Of a stretch of DNA of 64,000 bases, positions 12,490 through 23,892 are shown one piece after another. Position numbers and translations under genes: made by a program. Positions within the stretch are counted from its first letter, which is position 1. The number at the start of each line of letters is the position of its first letter. Below the pieces are notes generated by a model. It did no database searches and was not told the DNA's origin. It saw nothing but the letters and a program-made list of their open reading frames with translations. Origin of the DNA: Pseudovirgaria hyperparasitica (taxonomy: Eukaryota; Ascomycota; Dothideomycetes; Acrospermales; Acrospermaceae); NCBI RefSeq assembly GCF_010093815.1, contig NW_022985552.1, positions 1,703,827 through 1,767,826 of the forward strand, given 5' to 3'.

Positions 12490-12497
12490 TATATATA
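12490..12497 (+). promoter_or_regulatory. TATA box of the 66-aa small ORF
   Basis: TATATATA 180 bp before the ATG at 12677, followed by an A/C/T-rich stretch fit for a 5' leader. A CCCCCT element at 12511-12516 resembles a stress-response element but lies downstream of the TATA box, so it may be chance. Confidence 0.45.
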
Positions 12498-12676
12498 CGG
12501 GCATAATGTTCCCCCTTTGGAGCACAACAACCAATCTTTGTTGATAACTTCTGAATTACAACACCTGCACTACGACTTAACAATCGATCGGCATACCTGT
12601 TCTTGTCAATTTGGACTCAACCTGTCCTGTCTGTTCTTAGGTTTCATTCATCGGCATAGCGAAACACAAAAAAACA

Positions 12677-12877
12677 ATGTCCTACCGAACAAGTTCAGAA
12701 AATACCTCGACCGCTTCTATTTCAACTAAGAGCTCGATATCTTCCATTCAATTTCTCAAAGAGATGTTCTCCTCCAAAAAAAATCCAGAAGACGAATCGA
12801 TCTCACACTCGAGCTCCAAAACACGCGCTAAAGAGATGAGGGCAACCGCTCTTGCACACTACGCCACCATGCGTTGA
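12677..12877 (+). CDS. Small Ser-rich basic protein of 66 aa, function unknown
   Basis: A single-exon frame starting in a good fungal start context (A-rich, ACAATGTC). The product is Ser/Thr-rich in the first half (TSTASISTKSSISSI), has one short hydrophobic block (QFLKEMF), and ends in a basic stretch KTRAKEMRATALAHYATMR. There is no signal peptide or membrane span. A TATA box and a dyad lie upstream in the expected order, which makes expression more likely than for other short frames here. The C-terminus loosely recalls that of the 70-residue protein at 39906-40173. I recognise no family. It could still be a chance frame. Confidence 0.5.
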   Translation: MSYRTSSENTSTASISTKSSISSIQFLKEMFSSKKNPEDESISHSSSKTRAKEMRATALAHYATMR

Positions 12878-13747
12878 TGAAACAGACGCTCTAACATTAT
12901 TCATTTTACCCTCACTCTTCAAGTAAACCACTTGGAATTCGAGCAACGGATTCAACACAAATTTATTCAGCCCCTAATCATCTTTTCGAACGGAGGACAC
13001 AGCATGGTCTACACTATCTATATTTCAGGGGTGATCGCCGGAGTTTGTGGACATGCATGAGTGCTAGGGCTTTTGCGAGGTGGATTATATTCTTACTTGA
13101 CGCACGCGATCCTAGTTCTATCTCGTTCTATGAATCTACTGTCTTTCGATTTCACACGTCATTATTGTCAATGTATGTACATCATTCCATATAATATGAA
13201 CTAGGTAAACCAATGGGCCAGACGCTTTCGATTGGTAGGCTAATACTTAATAAGGTAATGTGAAGTCTAGCCATGTTGATGCAAGAAACATAGGGACAAA
13301 GATTCACGATACGTATCACACGAACCAATCCACTATTGCCGTTCTTCGAACGGCAAGTCCCACGCGGCGTGTTCTTCACCGTAACTCTATTGTCGATGCG
13401 TATCTTCAGCGTTGTCGAGGCAATGGTGACCGACCCGGCAAACGATGGTGCTGATTCACAACACAAGCTTCTATTGTTCTGCCTAGCGTGTCCGTCTTTC
13501 CACCCGGCACTCTCGAAGATTCTCTGACTTGTGTATATATATTCTTACGACGTGTCACACCTATAATTTCCCTACTAACTTCCTTCTCACTTCTTCAATC
13601 TCGATTTCCTGATACTATACCGACACTGTTGATCCTTTAGCCTACCGAGCCCATACGAGGTGACATTGTTTCCTCTGACCACCCTATTTCGTACTGCTCA
13701 CAACGTCTAGAACTGCCATACAGTCAGAATTTGACAAGTTTTCCGCG
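12878..13747. other. Intergenic region and 5' leader of the Myb-like gene
   Basis: 870 bp. It contains the perfect hairpin at 13336-13356 and a TATATATAT run at 13534-13542, followed by a pyrimidine-rich leader of about 200 nt up to the ATG at 13748. No coding signal was seen. Confidence 0.45.
13336..13356. repeat. Perfect 9-bp inverted repeat with 3-nt loop
   Basis: TTGCCGTTC, then TTC, then GAACGGCAA. The arms are exact complements. It is intergenic, about 410 bp upstream of the Myb-like gene, with no T-run after it. It may be a protein-binding dyad or an RNA hairpin; the role is unknown. Confidence 0.6.
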
Positions 13748-14719
13748 ATGTCCAGCTTTCACAACCGCAACGTTAGGTACGAGACACTCTGAATATAGCT
13801 GCTTATATTCCTACTCACTTTTGTCTCCTCCAGACTCAATGGCCAGACCGAGACCGCTGATGGCGATTTTGTGATGTATGACCACGAGGAAGTGCCATCA
13901 CATTCACGCAAGCGTAAAGCTACCGCCGACGTCTACGATCGCGGAAGCTCCACCGACGAAGACGCTGCCCCGTCTCCAACCCGTCGCTCCAATGCCGAGT
14001 TTCGCAGAACCCTACCTAAACCAGACTCTAACCGCCGCTCTGCGGGTACACTGTTCCTCGAAAATGAAGACTTAGAACTCGACGAAGGCCTCGAAGATGA
14101 TGAAAACTCCCAAGACGGAGACTTTACCACCGCTGGGACCAGTGATCACTCTTCCTCACCGATGCCCAATTCGCCCCAGAACCGTTCCATAAATCTTGCT
14201 GTCCGTGAACCCTACCTCGAGGCCCCGGTTCATCTCTCCCGTGCCCATCACTTAAAGCGTAACCCGCCCAAAGTCACACCAAAAATACACTACTCAAAGC
14301 GTTCCATGCCCGAACACGACCCTGAGAACCACGAAATCCTGCGCCTTCGCACCATCGAGAAACTTCAGTGGAGTGAAATTGCCCGCCTACTCAATGCTGA
14401 CCGCGCAGCCGCCGGCATTCCAGGCCTCCTCACCGACGCTGCTGTCTACGGGCGTTTCGTTCGCAATGGACCACGTATTGCGGCCCTGGAGGGCAAAGAG
14501 CTGGATCCCAAGGATTATATGCATATCCGTCACAAGAAGTTAACAAGGCAGGAGCCGGAGAAATTTGCACAGTGGACGCCAGCACACGACGAGGCGCTGG
14601 TGCACAGCTTGTTTCAGGCCGAAGACGAATTGTGGAAGAGGGTTGCGGAATTGTTAGAGGATAAGACAGGCATGCCATTTGATGCGCAGGACTGCTTTAA
14701 GCGATATCAATTGATCTAG
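13748..14719 (+). CDS. Myb/SANT-like nuclear protein, uncharacterised (304 aa)
   Basis: Exons 13748-13776 and 13834-14719; start MSSFHNRNV joins RLNGQTETADGDF through a GTACGA/CAG intron with correct phase. The N-terminal half is disordered, with a probable nuclear signal (SRKRKA, residues about 25-32) and an acidic run (ENEDLELDEGLEDDEN). The C-terminal half has two helical modules: LRLRTIEKLQWSEIARLLN, looking like a truncated Myb/helix-turn-helix, and FAQWTPAHDEALVHSLF with DELWKRVAELLEDKTG, matching the spaced Trp residues of a SANT domain. DNA or chromatin binding is inferred. I do not recognise a named orthologue. Confidence 0.78.
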
Positions 14720-15732
14720 GGTGAGATGCCTATGGTCGTCCATGACATTTCGAGTTGATAATGGCGGTAAGGATCGTCATCACTTACGCAAAATATCGCT
14801 CGGCGGGATCATGGTCATGAAATTGGACGACGAGTGTCTCATGATCTAGCGTCACCTGGATATCGGATGTTCACGTGTAGTGTTAGGCTGGAAATGAGAC
14901 TACGATGCATGCACATGGCTTACTTAATGGCGTTACTCTACATGGTTCTTTACTCTAAAAGATACTAAGTCTATATTTTAAGTCTTAGGCTCTCTTAGCT
15001 CCTTTGTTGGTAATGGCTTTTTGCAGTATATGATTTTGGTGGTTCCATGGTCCTGCCTAAGATATCACACACACTAGGACTCTGTTGTATCTAACAGATT
15101 ATCTTCTAGGCTAAGCAGTGATAGATATAATAATGATAGTACCTGCTTATCACTAATTTTTCACATGACTGTGAGACACTCTGCGGGAAGATGTTGAAAA
15201 TGGTGGAGGTCACGCCCATATGTATCCTCGTAATTTTCGCTTCGAATTGCGATCGAGAATACTGCAAGCGAACTTGCCAGCTGTATTAGAATTACAGATT
15301 CGATAACGTATATGTGATCTATTACTGTAGATAGCGGTAGAATGACTTCGCATGACAGTGATGACTCGATAAGCAAGTATTTTAGCGCCATATTCGTACT
15401 ACCGAAGTGGAAGAACTAATTTAGGGTTTGCGTGTATACTAGCGAAAATATAAACATTCGGATGACGCAGCAACGTGTCCACACGATATGCGATTATTCC
15501 GAGTCCATGTAATAGATAGTATTTGCAGTGCCTCGTAGCATAGTAGTATGCCTTTCAAGGAGTTTGCAAGCTGTATTCTTACGCGAGCGAAGCGCGAGCG
15601 AAGCGATCAACGACAATGTCTTTATGTTTTTTCTTCCCGGCCCTCTCAATACCTGCCAAGACCTCTTGGTCGTGATCGAAGGAAGGGTTCGTCATATCTT
15701 TATGTGTCAGCCTATCAGACCTGAAACTGTCA
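14720..15732. other. AT-rich convergent intergenic region
   Basis: About 1 kb between two 3' ends. 14930-15150 is clearly AT- and TA-rich with CTAG/TATA motifs, in the style of an old RIP-decayed repeat, though no ends or coding remnants can be recognised. A short GC-rich tandem duplication lies at 15582-15603. Confidence 0.4.
15582..15603. repeat. 11-bp tandem duplication
   Basis: CGCGAGCGAAG occurs twice head to tail (15582-15592 and 15593-15603) in otherwise AT-rich DNA. No role is apparent. Confidence 0.55.
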
Positions 15733-16248
15733 CTAAGTGCCATACTCATTAAAGTATAATGACTCATCATCGTCGGAGTCGTAGTCATAATCGTCCTCAT
15801 CGTCGGAGTCAATGTCGACATAGTTGCTGTACATTGGCCTCCGCATCAGCCCCATCCGTCCGCGACGGCACATGTCGTCGTCATCGAAGCCCATGAATTG
15901 GTTTTGCCCTCGTCCAGTGCCTCCAAATAATCTTCCACGTCCACCTCGAAGTCCACCTCGAAGTCCACCTCCAAGTCCACCGCCGAGCCCACTTCCAACT
16001 CCATCGTACCGGCCTAATGCGGCTTGCATTCTTCGATATGCAATCATGGGGTTCTCAGCGTATGGATTCCGTCCCATATTCACCGGGTACCGTTCGAGAT
16101 CGGCTGGCTGGCTCCCCATGTGCCTTTGGATGATGGCTCGCTGATTCAGCCGACGGGCGGCAGCGTAACGACTTCCCTCCTGTTCCCGAAGGTGGCTGCC
16201 GCGATGGCGAGGCATGCAACCCCGATTGCCAAATGCATTACCGAACAT
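15733..16248 (-). CDS. Orphan protein with Arg/Gly-rich core and acidic tail (171 aa)
   Basis: A single exon from ATG 16248. The N-terminus is basic (NRGCMPRHRGSHLREQE). Residues about 85-115 form a GLGGGLGGGLRGGLRGGRGR repeat encoded by a degenerate 12-bp DNA repeat (about 15945-15985). The C-terminus is a strongly acidic Asp/Ser/Tyr tail (DIDSDDEDDYDYDSDDDE). RGG-type cores and acidic tails occur in RNA-binding and nucleolar proteins, which is only a resemblance. A TATA-like run lies near 16535 on this strand. There is no known family; the frame is long and compositionally ordered, so probably a real but lineage-specific gene. Confidence 0.55.
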   Translation of the reverse strand: MFGNAFGNRGCMPRHRGSHLREQEGSRYAAARRLNQRAIIQRHMGSQPADLERYPVNMGRNPYAENPMIAYRRMQAALGRYDGVGSGLGGGLGGGLRGGLRGGRGRLFGGTGRGQNQFMGFDDDDMCRRGRMGLMRRPMYSNYVDIDSDDEDDYDYDSDDDESLYFNEYGT

Positions 16249-17401
16249 TGACTCGGCTTGTGTGTGATGGCTAGATTACCGTTTGGAATGGACTCTGTGC
16301 TAACAGTAAAGAGTTCGTGTTGAAGCTCATCTGTGTGTAGGTGAAAAGCTCAGATATGTTGAAGTGAGATATTGAGGTGCAAAGAGCAGACATATGGAGG
16401 CAAGGGCATGTTGAGCATATGGATGTAGTATGCGCTGGGCGCAGTAATGAGTATACGTCGAGGACAAACATTCTTACATGTCTGTGTCGCCAGACCTGCT
16501 GTAAGTATTTGCACGTTAGCAGAAGTCGTGTACAGCTATATATATGATAGGCCAGTTGTATGTCGACCAATGTAGGACAGCGAACTTGATCCTTGATGTT
16601 TGTCGCATTTGTGTGAAGGTATGCGATGTCGCCAGTGGCGAATGCTTGTCAACCCTGGCAACGAAACCTGGTCTTCCCTCTCAGTCTCGCGTGGGCTTTC
16701 ATAAGTTTGGATCAGGAAGGATCTGGCTAGTTTCTCAAACTGTCAGAGTTCTGTTGTTGGCGAGACGAGCTTGGCATGTCGTGTTTGGAATGAAGCAAAC
16801 GCAAACTTGGGCAAGACTAGAACTCTTGACAAGTAAAAAGGGGTATGAAGCTGACGCGGATAGGATCGCAAAGTGACCAAAGAACAGAGCAAGACTCGTG
16901 CATGATGAACATGTTGTGTTGCGACAACACGGGTGTCCAGAGTCATTCACGACTAATTCACGAGGTCCAGGGCGGCGATTTATATCGGATGAATGAGCTG
17001 GAGGTTCCAACTTAGACATTTGCTTAGTAAGAGTAGTCTAGCGCGCGGCGGTGGCAGGAGCTTTCTCGAGAGGCGAGGAGCCATCGCTGAAATCCTGCCG
17101 CTCACCACAATTCATTGGGTACCGCTATCATTTTTCTTTCGACAAAACTTCCACGCCTTACTCGACATCGCGACGAAATCACCTTTGCATCGATCCATCA
17201 TAGCATTCTCGTCCCAAACTTCACGAGTACGTCGCCTGAGTTATTCGTGATGCGTGAGCTCTAGCTTAACTTGACATAGTCACGCATTCCACTCCGCCGC
17301 TCTCATCGTACCGCGCCTCGCTTTCAATAAGTGTCACATCGTAGTCGTCGCGTCCATATCCTTTCACTCCCTTCAGGACATCTTTACACGTATCGCATAC
17401 T
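16249..17401. other. Divergent intergenic region, orphan / GYF gene
   Basis: 1.15 kb with the promoters of both neighbours. The part from about 17100 to 17401 is the pyrimidine-rich presumptive leader of the GYF gene. No RNA gene was recognised. Confidence 0.45.
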
Positions 17402-20400
17402 ATGGCGCCCTCGACTTTCGCCTCGGCAGCTGCAGGGAACAACGCGAATTCTTCGCGCACAGACTCAGACTGGTGAGCCGGCCACCCCAATAAAAAAATA
17501 CACATGAAAATCAATATCAAGGCAAACAATGCATCTTGAGCGAGAGGCTGTAGATGCAATTGATTTAAGCTTGGTTGATTGCCATGGCCCGTCATTTCTT
17601 GTGCTTCGACACCAGCATTGACCTTGAGGTCCACTATGTTGGGAATAAGCATGTTCTAATCTACGTATAGGGCCCGACGTGCCAATGGTGCAACGCAAAC
17701 ATTTCGCCGCTCGTCTCATGCTACTTCATTCTCGACGTCGTCAGCGTCACGCGATCAAGCTGGAAATCCTGCCCCCTCGAATCCTGGTGTATACGTCCCG
17801 CCACATGTGCATTCGAATCGGAACAGTGGAGGCTACTCGAATGATACTCGTTACGGCAAGGATCACCTACTTGAAATTTTTCGCGCACAGAAAGAAGGAG
17901 ACCATCTCAGTAATGGACTTTCCACTCTGTTTGTGCCAGGTTGGCAACCGAGTATTGCGAACGGAGCCTCTACCGCTAGCTGGGGTCGGCGAGAGGAGCA
18001 CGACCGTCAGAACCAACCTGGAGCAGACATCTGCTGGGATCGTGATGGCACGGTAAACCCTATGGGCTTGTCAGAGCCCACTGACGAGGAAAGAGAGGTA
18101 TGCTTTGTTTCTTTCATCCTAGTCCATTTAATTGACGGTTAACCAGATATTCAATTCCTCTGTCAATTCGCCCCTCAAACCTCCAACACAGACTGCTACT
18201 AAAGATGGCAACTCGAAGGACAATCTCAACTTGCGCAAAACTTCGATTTCTCATCAAGCCCTCAATAGCCCGGGTGCGTTTGGTCTATCCTCACCAACAG
18301 GATCGCGCTCTACTAGACGCCGAGACACCAGTGATGCGTATCCATTCCCGAATCCTGTCACGTCTCCTAGCACCTCTAGATTTCCCCGCGAAGAGACCTC
18401 CAGCGCAGTAACGCCACCACCCTCGCTTATTCGCAGACGAACAGACCTTAAGGATCCTCCATCATCTGAGGATAAGGATAAGGAGAAGTCGAGGGACGCT
18501 GATGCACCCAACCCATTCGGAAGTCTCAAGCGCACGACGACCGCGCCATTTGCGGGTGCAATTGGGTCACCAACATCCCCCTGGTCCGCCGGTCCCCAGA
18601 GCGCTGGCTTCGGTGTTTTCGGAAATTTCGCAATCGGAACGGGCGGTCAGGTCGGACCTACCAATGACAAAAGGCTAGGCTTTGGTAGCTTGAAGGGCGA
18701 GAGTAGATTCAAAGGTCTCATGGCAAAGGACAGCGCAGAGGACATCAGTAGATCGATGAAGGAGAAAGGCTCATCAGGTACGCTAGCGAGGGCACCGGAA
18801 ACGGAGAGCTCACGCGATATCACCTCCTGGTTGGATTCCAGATCTAAGCGTACACCTGCAGACACCGAAGAGGACCTAGTAGAAGATGATCTGCTTTCAG
18901 GAAGCGCTGCTCTAGGCGGCCAGGATGCCAGTCCCCCGCGCCGCCAAACCACAGGATTCGGAACACCCAGCAAGCCTGATACACGAGATGATGGATTTTC
19001 TGCCTTTGGAATGACTTCTGATAATACAGGGGTCCCAACATCCTTCGTCAATCGTGAGAACTATCAGCAGCAGACACCTCAATCGCGTCTGCGCGGCGCA
19101 CAACAAGAGCCTTTAAGCAGTCCGACAACCACCAATCCTTACCATAGTCCAGAAAATGACAGGACGGGCGGAGATCACCACGACGCCGAAGGCTCCGACG
19201 ATCATAATACGCATCTGCCTGGTCTGGGCGGATTTGATTCTAGATCAGGCCAGTCGGGTCTTCTTGATCATTCTGGCGTCCTACGTGGTGGTGGTGCGCC
19301 ATATCAACAACATGATACAGCAGCAAGCGATCGGAGTCAGACGTCTAGTGTTGGGGCCAATCGAGGCATACCAGATTTGGGCAGTACCAGCCTTGCAGGA
19401 CTCGGAGGTGGTCTTCCCGGCCTTGGAGGGCCCGGGCTACCCTCGTGGCCTATAGGCACAGCTGGAGTTCCGTCTGGGAGAGACAGATTGGCCTTTGGGG
19501 CATTTGGAGACCCAATGTTCGGATCTGGAGGTGACCTCCATTCTCCTAGCATCGCTGGACTAGGCCCAAGTAATGGCTTTGGTCCAGGCAGTGGCACTAT
19601 CGGACGTAGCAGCAAGATGGGTTCTCTGTTCCCGGCTGCGATGCAAGAACAGATGCGAACTGGAGACCACAACCGGCACGGCGACGACGTTCAGTATGAG
19701 GCTGGTGAGCGAGCTCCCATTGGCCAGAGTGCTTACGCTAGGAATGCTTTTGGTGCCCCTGGATCGGGTCATCCTGCACGTGATTCTGAGAGTCCTTTCC
19801 GCGGCGGACGGAGCAATATGGAGGAATTCGATAACAATCATCGCAATTCTCGTGACAGTGGATCTTTATCTGATACTGCTAACACTCCATTTGGCATTTC
19901 ATCTGCACAGCAGAACCCTCAACTAGCCACTCAAGGCAGTGCAAGCCAGCTACGAAATGCGCAGTCTCAAAATCAAGGCGTGAGTAGCTCAGCATCAAAT
20001 CAGCCCCCCGCTGCGCAGCAAAGGACTATGGTCATGCCCGACAGAATGAGATGGATCTACAGAGATCCCCAAGGTGCCACTCAAGGACCGTGGTCTGGTC
20101 TCGAAATGCACGACTGGTACAAGGCTGGATTCTTCTCTCCTGAGCTCCTGGTCAAGAAAGCTGAGGATCCCGAATATGAGCCCCTGGCGCAGCTCATTCG
20201 CCGAATTGGAAACTCTCGTGAGCCTTTCTTGGTCCCCCAGATTGGTATACCTCACGGCCCTGCGCCGGCACAATCCAGTACCAACCAGTGGCCGGGCACT
20301 GGTACTGCCCCGGGTACTCAACCTCCTTTCGCGAACAGCTTCCCTAGCTTTGGCACGACCCTGACAGCAGAACAGCAGAACGCACTTGAGCGCAGGAAGC

Positions 20401-22477
20401 AAGAGGAACAATGGCTCATGGCCCGTCAGAAAGAGCACCTCGCCCAACAACAGGTCATCGGCAAATCATCAATTCCAGGACTCAACCAGCATGGAATACT
20501 TACTCAACAATTACATCATCATTCCAGTGCTCACAGTCTCCATAGTCAGCCTAGTTTTGGTAGTATCACATCACCAGGCGGTTATCAACCCTCGCCTACC
20601 CAAGGCGCTGTGCCTGGATCACAAGGCGTTCCGGGATTCTTTGACAATTCATTCAGAACCCCATCTCAAATGCCGTCTATTGGCGTTTCTGGTGCACAGA
20701 TGGACATGCTGGGTAACATCAGAGAGGAGCAATTACCAGGCATGATGGATCGCCTGAACTTACGTACGAATCAGCCTGGGTTTGGTGGTGTACCAGCGCC
20801 CTATGGAAATCAGCAACAACCCGACTCTAATAATCATGAGCAGGTCGCCGCCATGCTTAATGACCGCTCGAGGTTACAGCGCGAACAAGCCGAACACGAT
20901 GCGAAGCACCAAAACCTAAGTCAGCACGATCAGGACGCAATTGCTCAAGCATCTGCTGAGCGCCTGCGTCAGTTTTATGACCTTCAGTCGCAGTCGGAAG
21001 CAGACCAGGGTGCACCTGCTTCTGAGGCAGCTGGTAGCGTCATTGGCAAGACTTCGGGGTCCTCCGCAGATAGCGAGTCCGAGGAGGAAGGTTTATACCG
21101 GGAAGATGAGGAGGCGCCCGCTACAGATGATGCATACAAATCCAAGACTGAGCCACTATCTTTGACCGAGCAAGTTCAGAAGACTGCATCGGCCAAGCAA
21201 ACACCAGTACAGCAATCACCGTGGGCAAAAATTGATACCTCAATGCCACATCCGTTTCCGCCACCAGTCTCACAGTCACCGCTGCCTGCTCCATCTGCTC
21301 AGCGAAAACAAAATTTAGCCGATGCCCTGACTGCCGAGACTCGATCGCAGACGGCGACACCCTCTGTAGAGACTCCCAGCGCATCTATCGCACCTTGGGC
21401 GAAAGAGCCTGCAGAGGCTCCCAAGGGTCCGTCGTTGAGGGAGATTCAGGAAGCAGAGGCCAAGCAAGCAGCGCAAAAAGAGGAATTGGCGGCGAATACG
21501 CGTCGGATTCAACAGGAGAGGGAACTACAAGCCCTGACGAATGCTCCAGCTCCAGCTCCAGGGCTTCCATCTAGTTCTACGTGGGCAAGTGGTGCATCAC
21601 CACTAACACCAAGCTCGGCGACAGCTGCTTCCCCTTGGGCAAAGACGGTGCCGACCAAGACACCAGCTCAAATTGCAGCAGCAGCCAAGAAGACACTTGC
21701 GCAAATACAAAAAGAGGAGGAGGCTCGTAAGTTGCGCACCGCTACAACTCTCCCCAACACGGTGTCTGCATCGGCTGCTCCACTCGCCTCTGGCAAACGC
21801 TATGCCGACCTTGCCAGCAAGCAAGCTGGCATGCCTCCCAATGTGGGCGGTAGCGTGTGGACTACGGTTGGCGCTAGCGGAAAAACGAAGACTCCCGTCA
21901 CGTCTACTCCGAGCGGGCCTGCTTCCGTGCTGAGAACGGCTTCTGCTTCCATCGTGCCGGGAACTAGCCCGAAGCCGAAGCCTGCAAGCAGCACGGCAAA
22001 TGCTGGAAGAAGCATGACTACTGGAGGACCTATTGCTAGCACTGCGCATGCTTTAGAAGAGGTCAGGAAGTGGGCAATCGCAGAGCTCAAGAAGGATCTT
22101 GAAGCTGTCCCGGGTAAGTCTGATCTCAAAACTTGTACATGGAGAAACAATCACTAAACGACACCTCAGCTGGCGAACTCGTGGCCACTCTTCCATTCCT
22201 CCCGATGGAGGTGGATTTTATCACAGAGACAGTGCACTCAGTTAGCAAGACGATCGATTCTCGTCACTTTGCCGAGGAGTATCTCAAGCGGTACAAGCTT
22301 GCGCAGAAGGGCATCATTGAGTCTTCTTCACCTTCCAACGAAAGTAAAAGTGCAGAATCAGGTAAAGGTGGATGGAGTGAGGTCGCGAAGAAGGGTGGAA
22401 GTGCTGCACCTGCGAAGGAAGAGCCAGCAGTCAATTTCAAGGTTGTGGCGTCCAAGAAAAAGGGCACAAAGCGTTGA
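17402..22477 (+). CDS. GYF-domain protein, Smy2/GIGYF type (1590 aa)
   Basis: GYF domains bind proline-rich peptides; Smy2/GIGYF proteins act in translational repression, mRNA decay and ER-Golgi traffic. Exons 17402-17472, 17671-18097, 18147-22113, 22170-22477, all in phase. Exon 1 encodes the conserved opening MAPSTFASAAAGNN and is separated by a 198-nt intron, long for this window; it joins at Trp (TG|G). The GYF domain is at about 800-860: MRWIYRDPQGATQGPWSGLE then WYKAGFFSPELLVKK. The rest is disordered: Gly/Leu repeats (GLGGGLPGLGGPGLP, about 445), Gln-rich coiled coil (about 920-940), acidic patch (DSESEEEGLY) and Ala/Pro-rich C-third with SPWAK repeats. The end has a Lys-rich motif KVVASKKKGTKR. 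Confidence 0.93.
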
Positions 22478-23892
22478 AGTAGCTAGAAGCAGCTGTACGG
22501 ATCAAGAGGGCGTGTTTTGGAAAATGAAGGAATATCCGACGCCGGCACTACAAGATGTACTCTGACGGGAACACTGGTAACTGTACAGATAGCAGAATCA
22601 CTAGAGTGAGTATATGGCAAGGTTCGTCTGTGTGCGACCCATGCTCTGGCCACGACATGATTGCAAAGGCATTCCAGACACATGAATGACTTGCAGCACA
22701 TGAGTCAGCAAGTACTAACTAGTACGTTCAACTAACAAGTCATGGGATCGATGTAGACAACATAGACAACGGGACAAAGATGCAGCATGACTTATCATTG
22801 GACGAAAGTTCCCCCAGCGGCTGTGCACGATAAGGGACGGGATCAATCTCATGCTGTGAAGGACTTGGCCAATGACTACTCATCCATGCAACAATGTTCA
22901 TTCATCCCGAGTCACATCAACACATCTCTGTGCTTGGCAATACCCCGTGATGTATCGTCCATCCCTCGACCCACATTCGATGAGGTTGTATAGTAAAAGT
23001 GATTATTATTGTTATTATAATTTCAAGTGAGCAACTCGCTCTGGAGAAACAGGTGGATGGAATGACGGCTCGAGCCCTCAGCGCACCGAGGATCGAGCAT
23101 TGAGACGAGTGCAGGTCACTGTGTCATAATATGATACTGGTATGGCGACGTGTTGTCGGGCTACGACCCATGCATGCATGGATATGCGGCTTGTGGATAT
23201 ACATCATCTAGCTCGGCATTCAATTCAACTATCAGTTATCAATTATTGTTTGTGACGCCGATGATAGACTTGCTGCGGATAATTAATTACCTGCCTGGCT
23301 GACAATTGGGTTTAGGGGTGGTGCAGGCAAGAGATTGACGGGCGGCGCCACCAAATCCAGGTGGGTAGCTCCCCCCTTTTGGCTAGCTGGCTAGCTATAG
23401 TACGCTGGGGGCACCCTGCACGCTACAGTGCGTCTTCCCACTAAACACAATCTGCAGCCAAAGCCATTTTTCTTCCCAATCAGCTAGGAGAATGCATGGG
23501 AGTTGCGAGTTGCATGCTCGACTGACTTCCACGCCAGATTCCCTTCTCGACGCGCACATCTGCTACAATCCTTCCCTCTCTAACCTCCTCCTTCGCCGCC
23601 TTTCCTTCTCCTAGGTGCATCTCGACCTTTTCTTTGTTTACGCCTCACATGTTCCGTTTCCTCGCTGCTTCATAGTCGCGCGTGAAATTGGTCGCTGCTG
23701 CGAAACCCCAGAACACGATATCAGAGTCGCTCGTTACGCTCATGATTCCATCCAGATCCACTCGCTTTCTTGGTGCCACCGACCTTGTACACAGCTTCTC
23801 CTCTTAATCTACCACCTTTCAAACACGTCAATTGTCTCTCTTTTGCCGAGGACTACCATACCCACTTTCACTGGTATCGATAAATAGTCTCA
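22478..23892. other. Intergenic region, GYF terminator to BST1 promoter
   Basis: 1.4 kb. Directly after the GYF stop there is 3' UTR-like sequence. 23280-23420 contains GGTGGG/CCCCCC-rich motifs and repeated GGCTAGCT. From about 23520 a strongly pyrimidine-rich stretch forms the leader of BST1. No gene was seen. Confidence 0.45.

Noticed and set aside
17266-17652. 128-codon minus-strand frame with one hydrophobic segment
   Set aside because: It lies exactly opposite exon 1 and intron 1 of the GYF gene, whose sense exon matches the family's conserved opening; no promoter or splice signals of its own.
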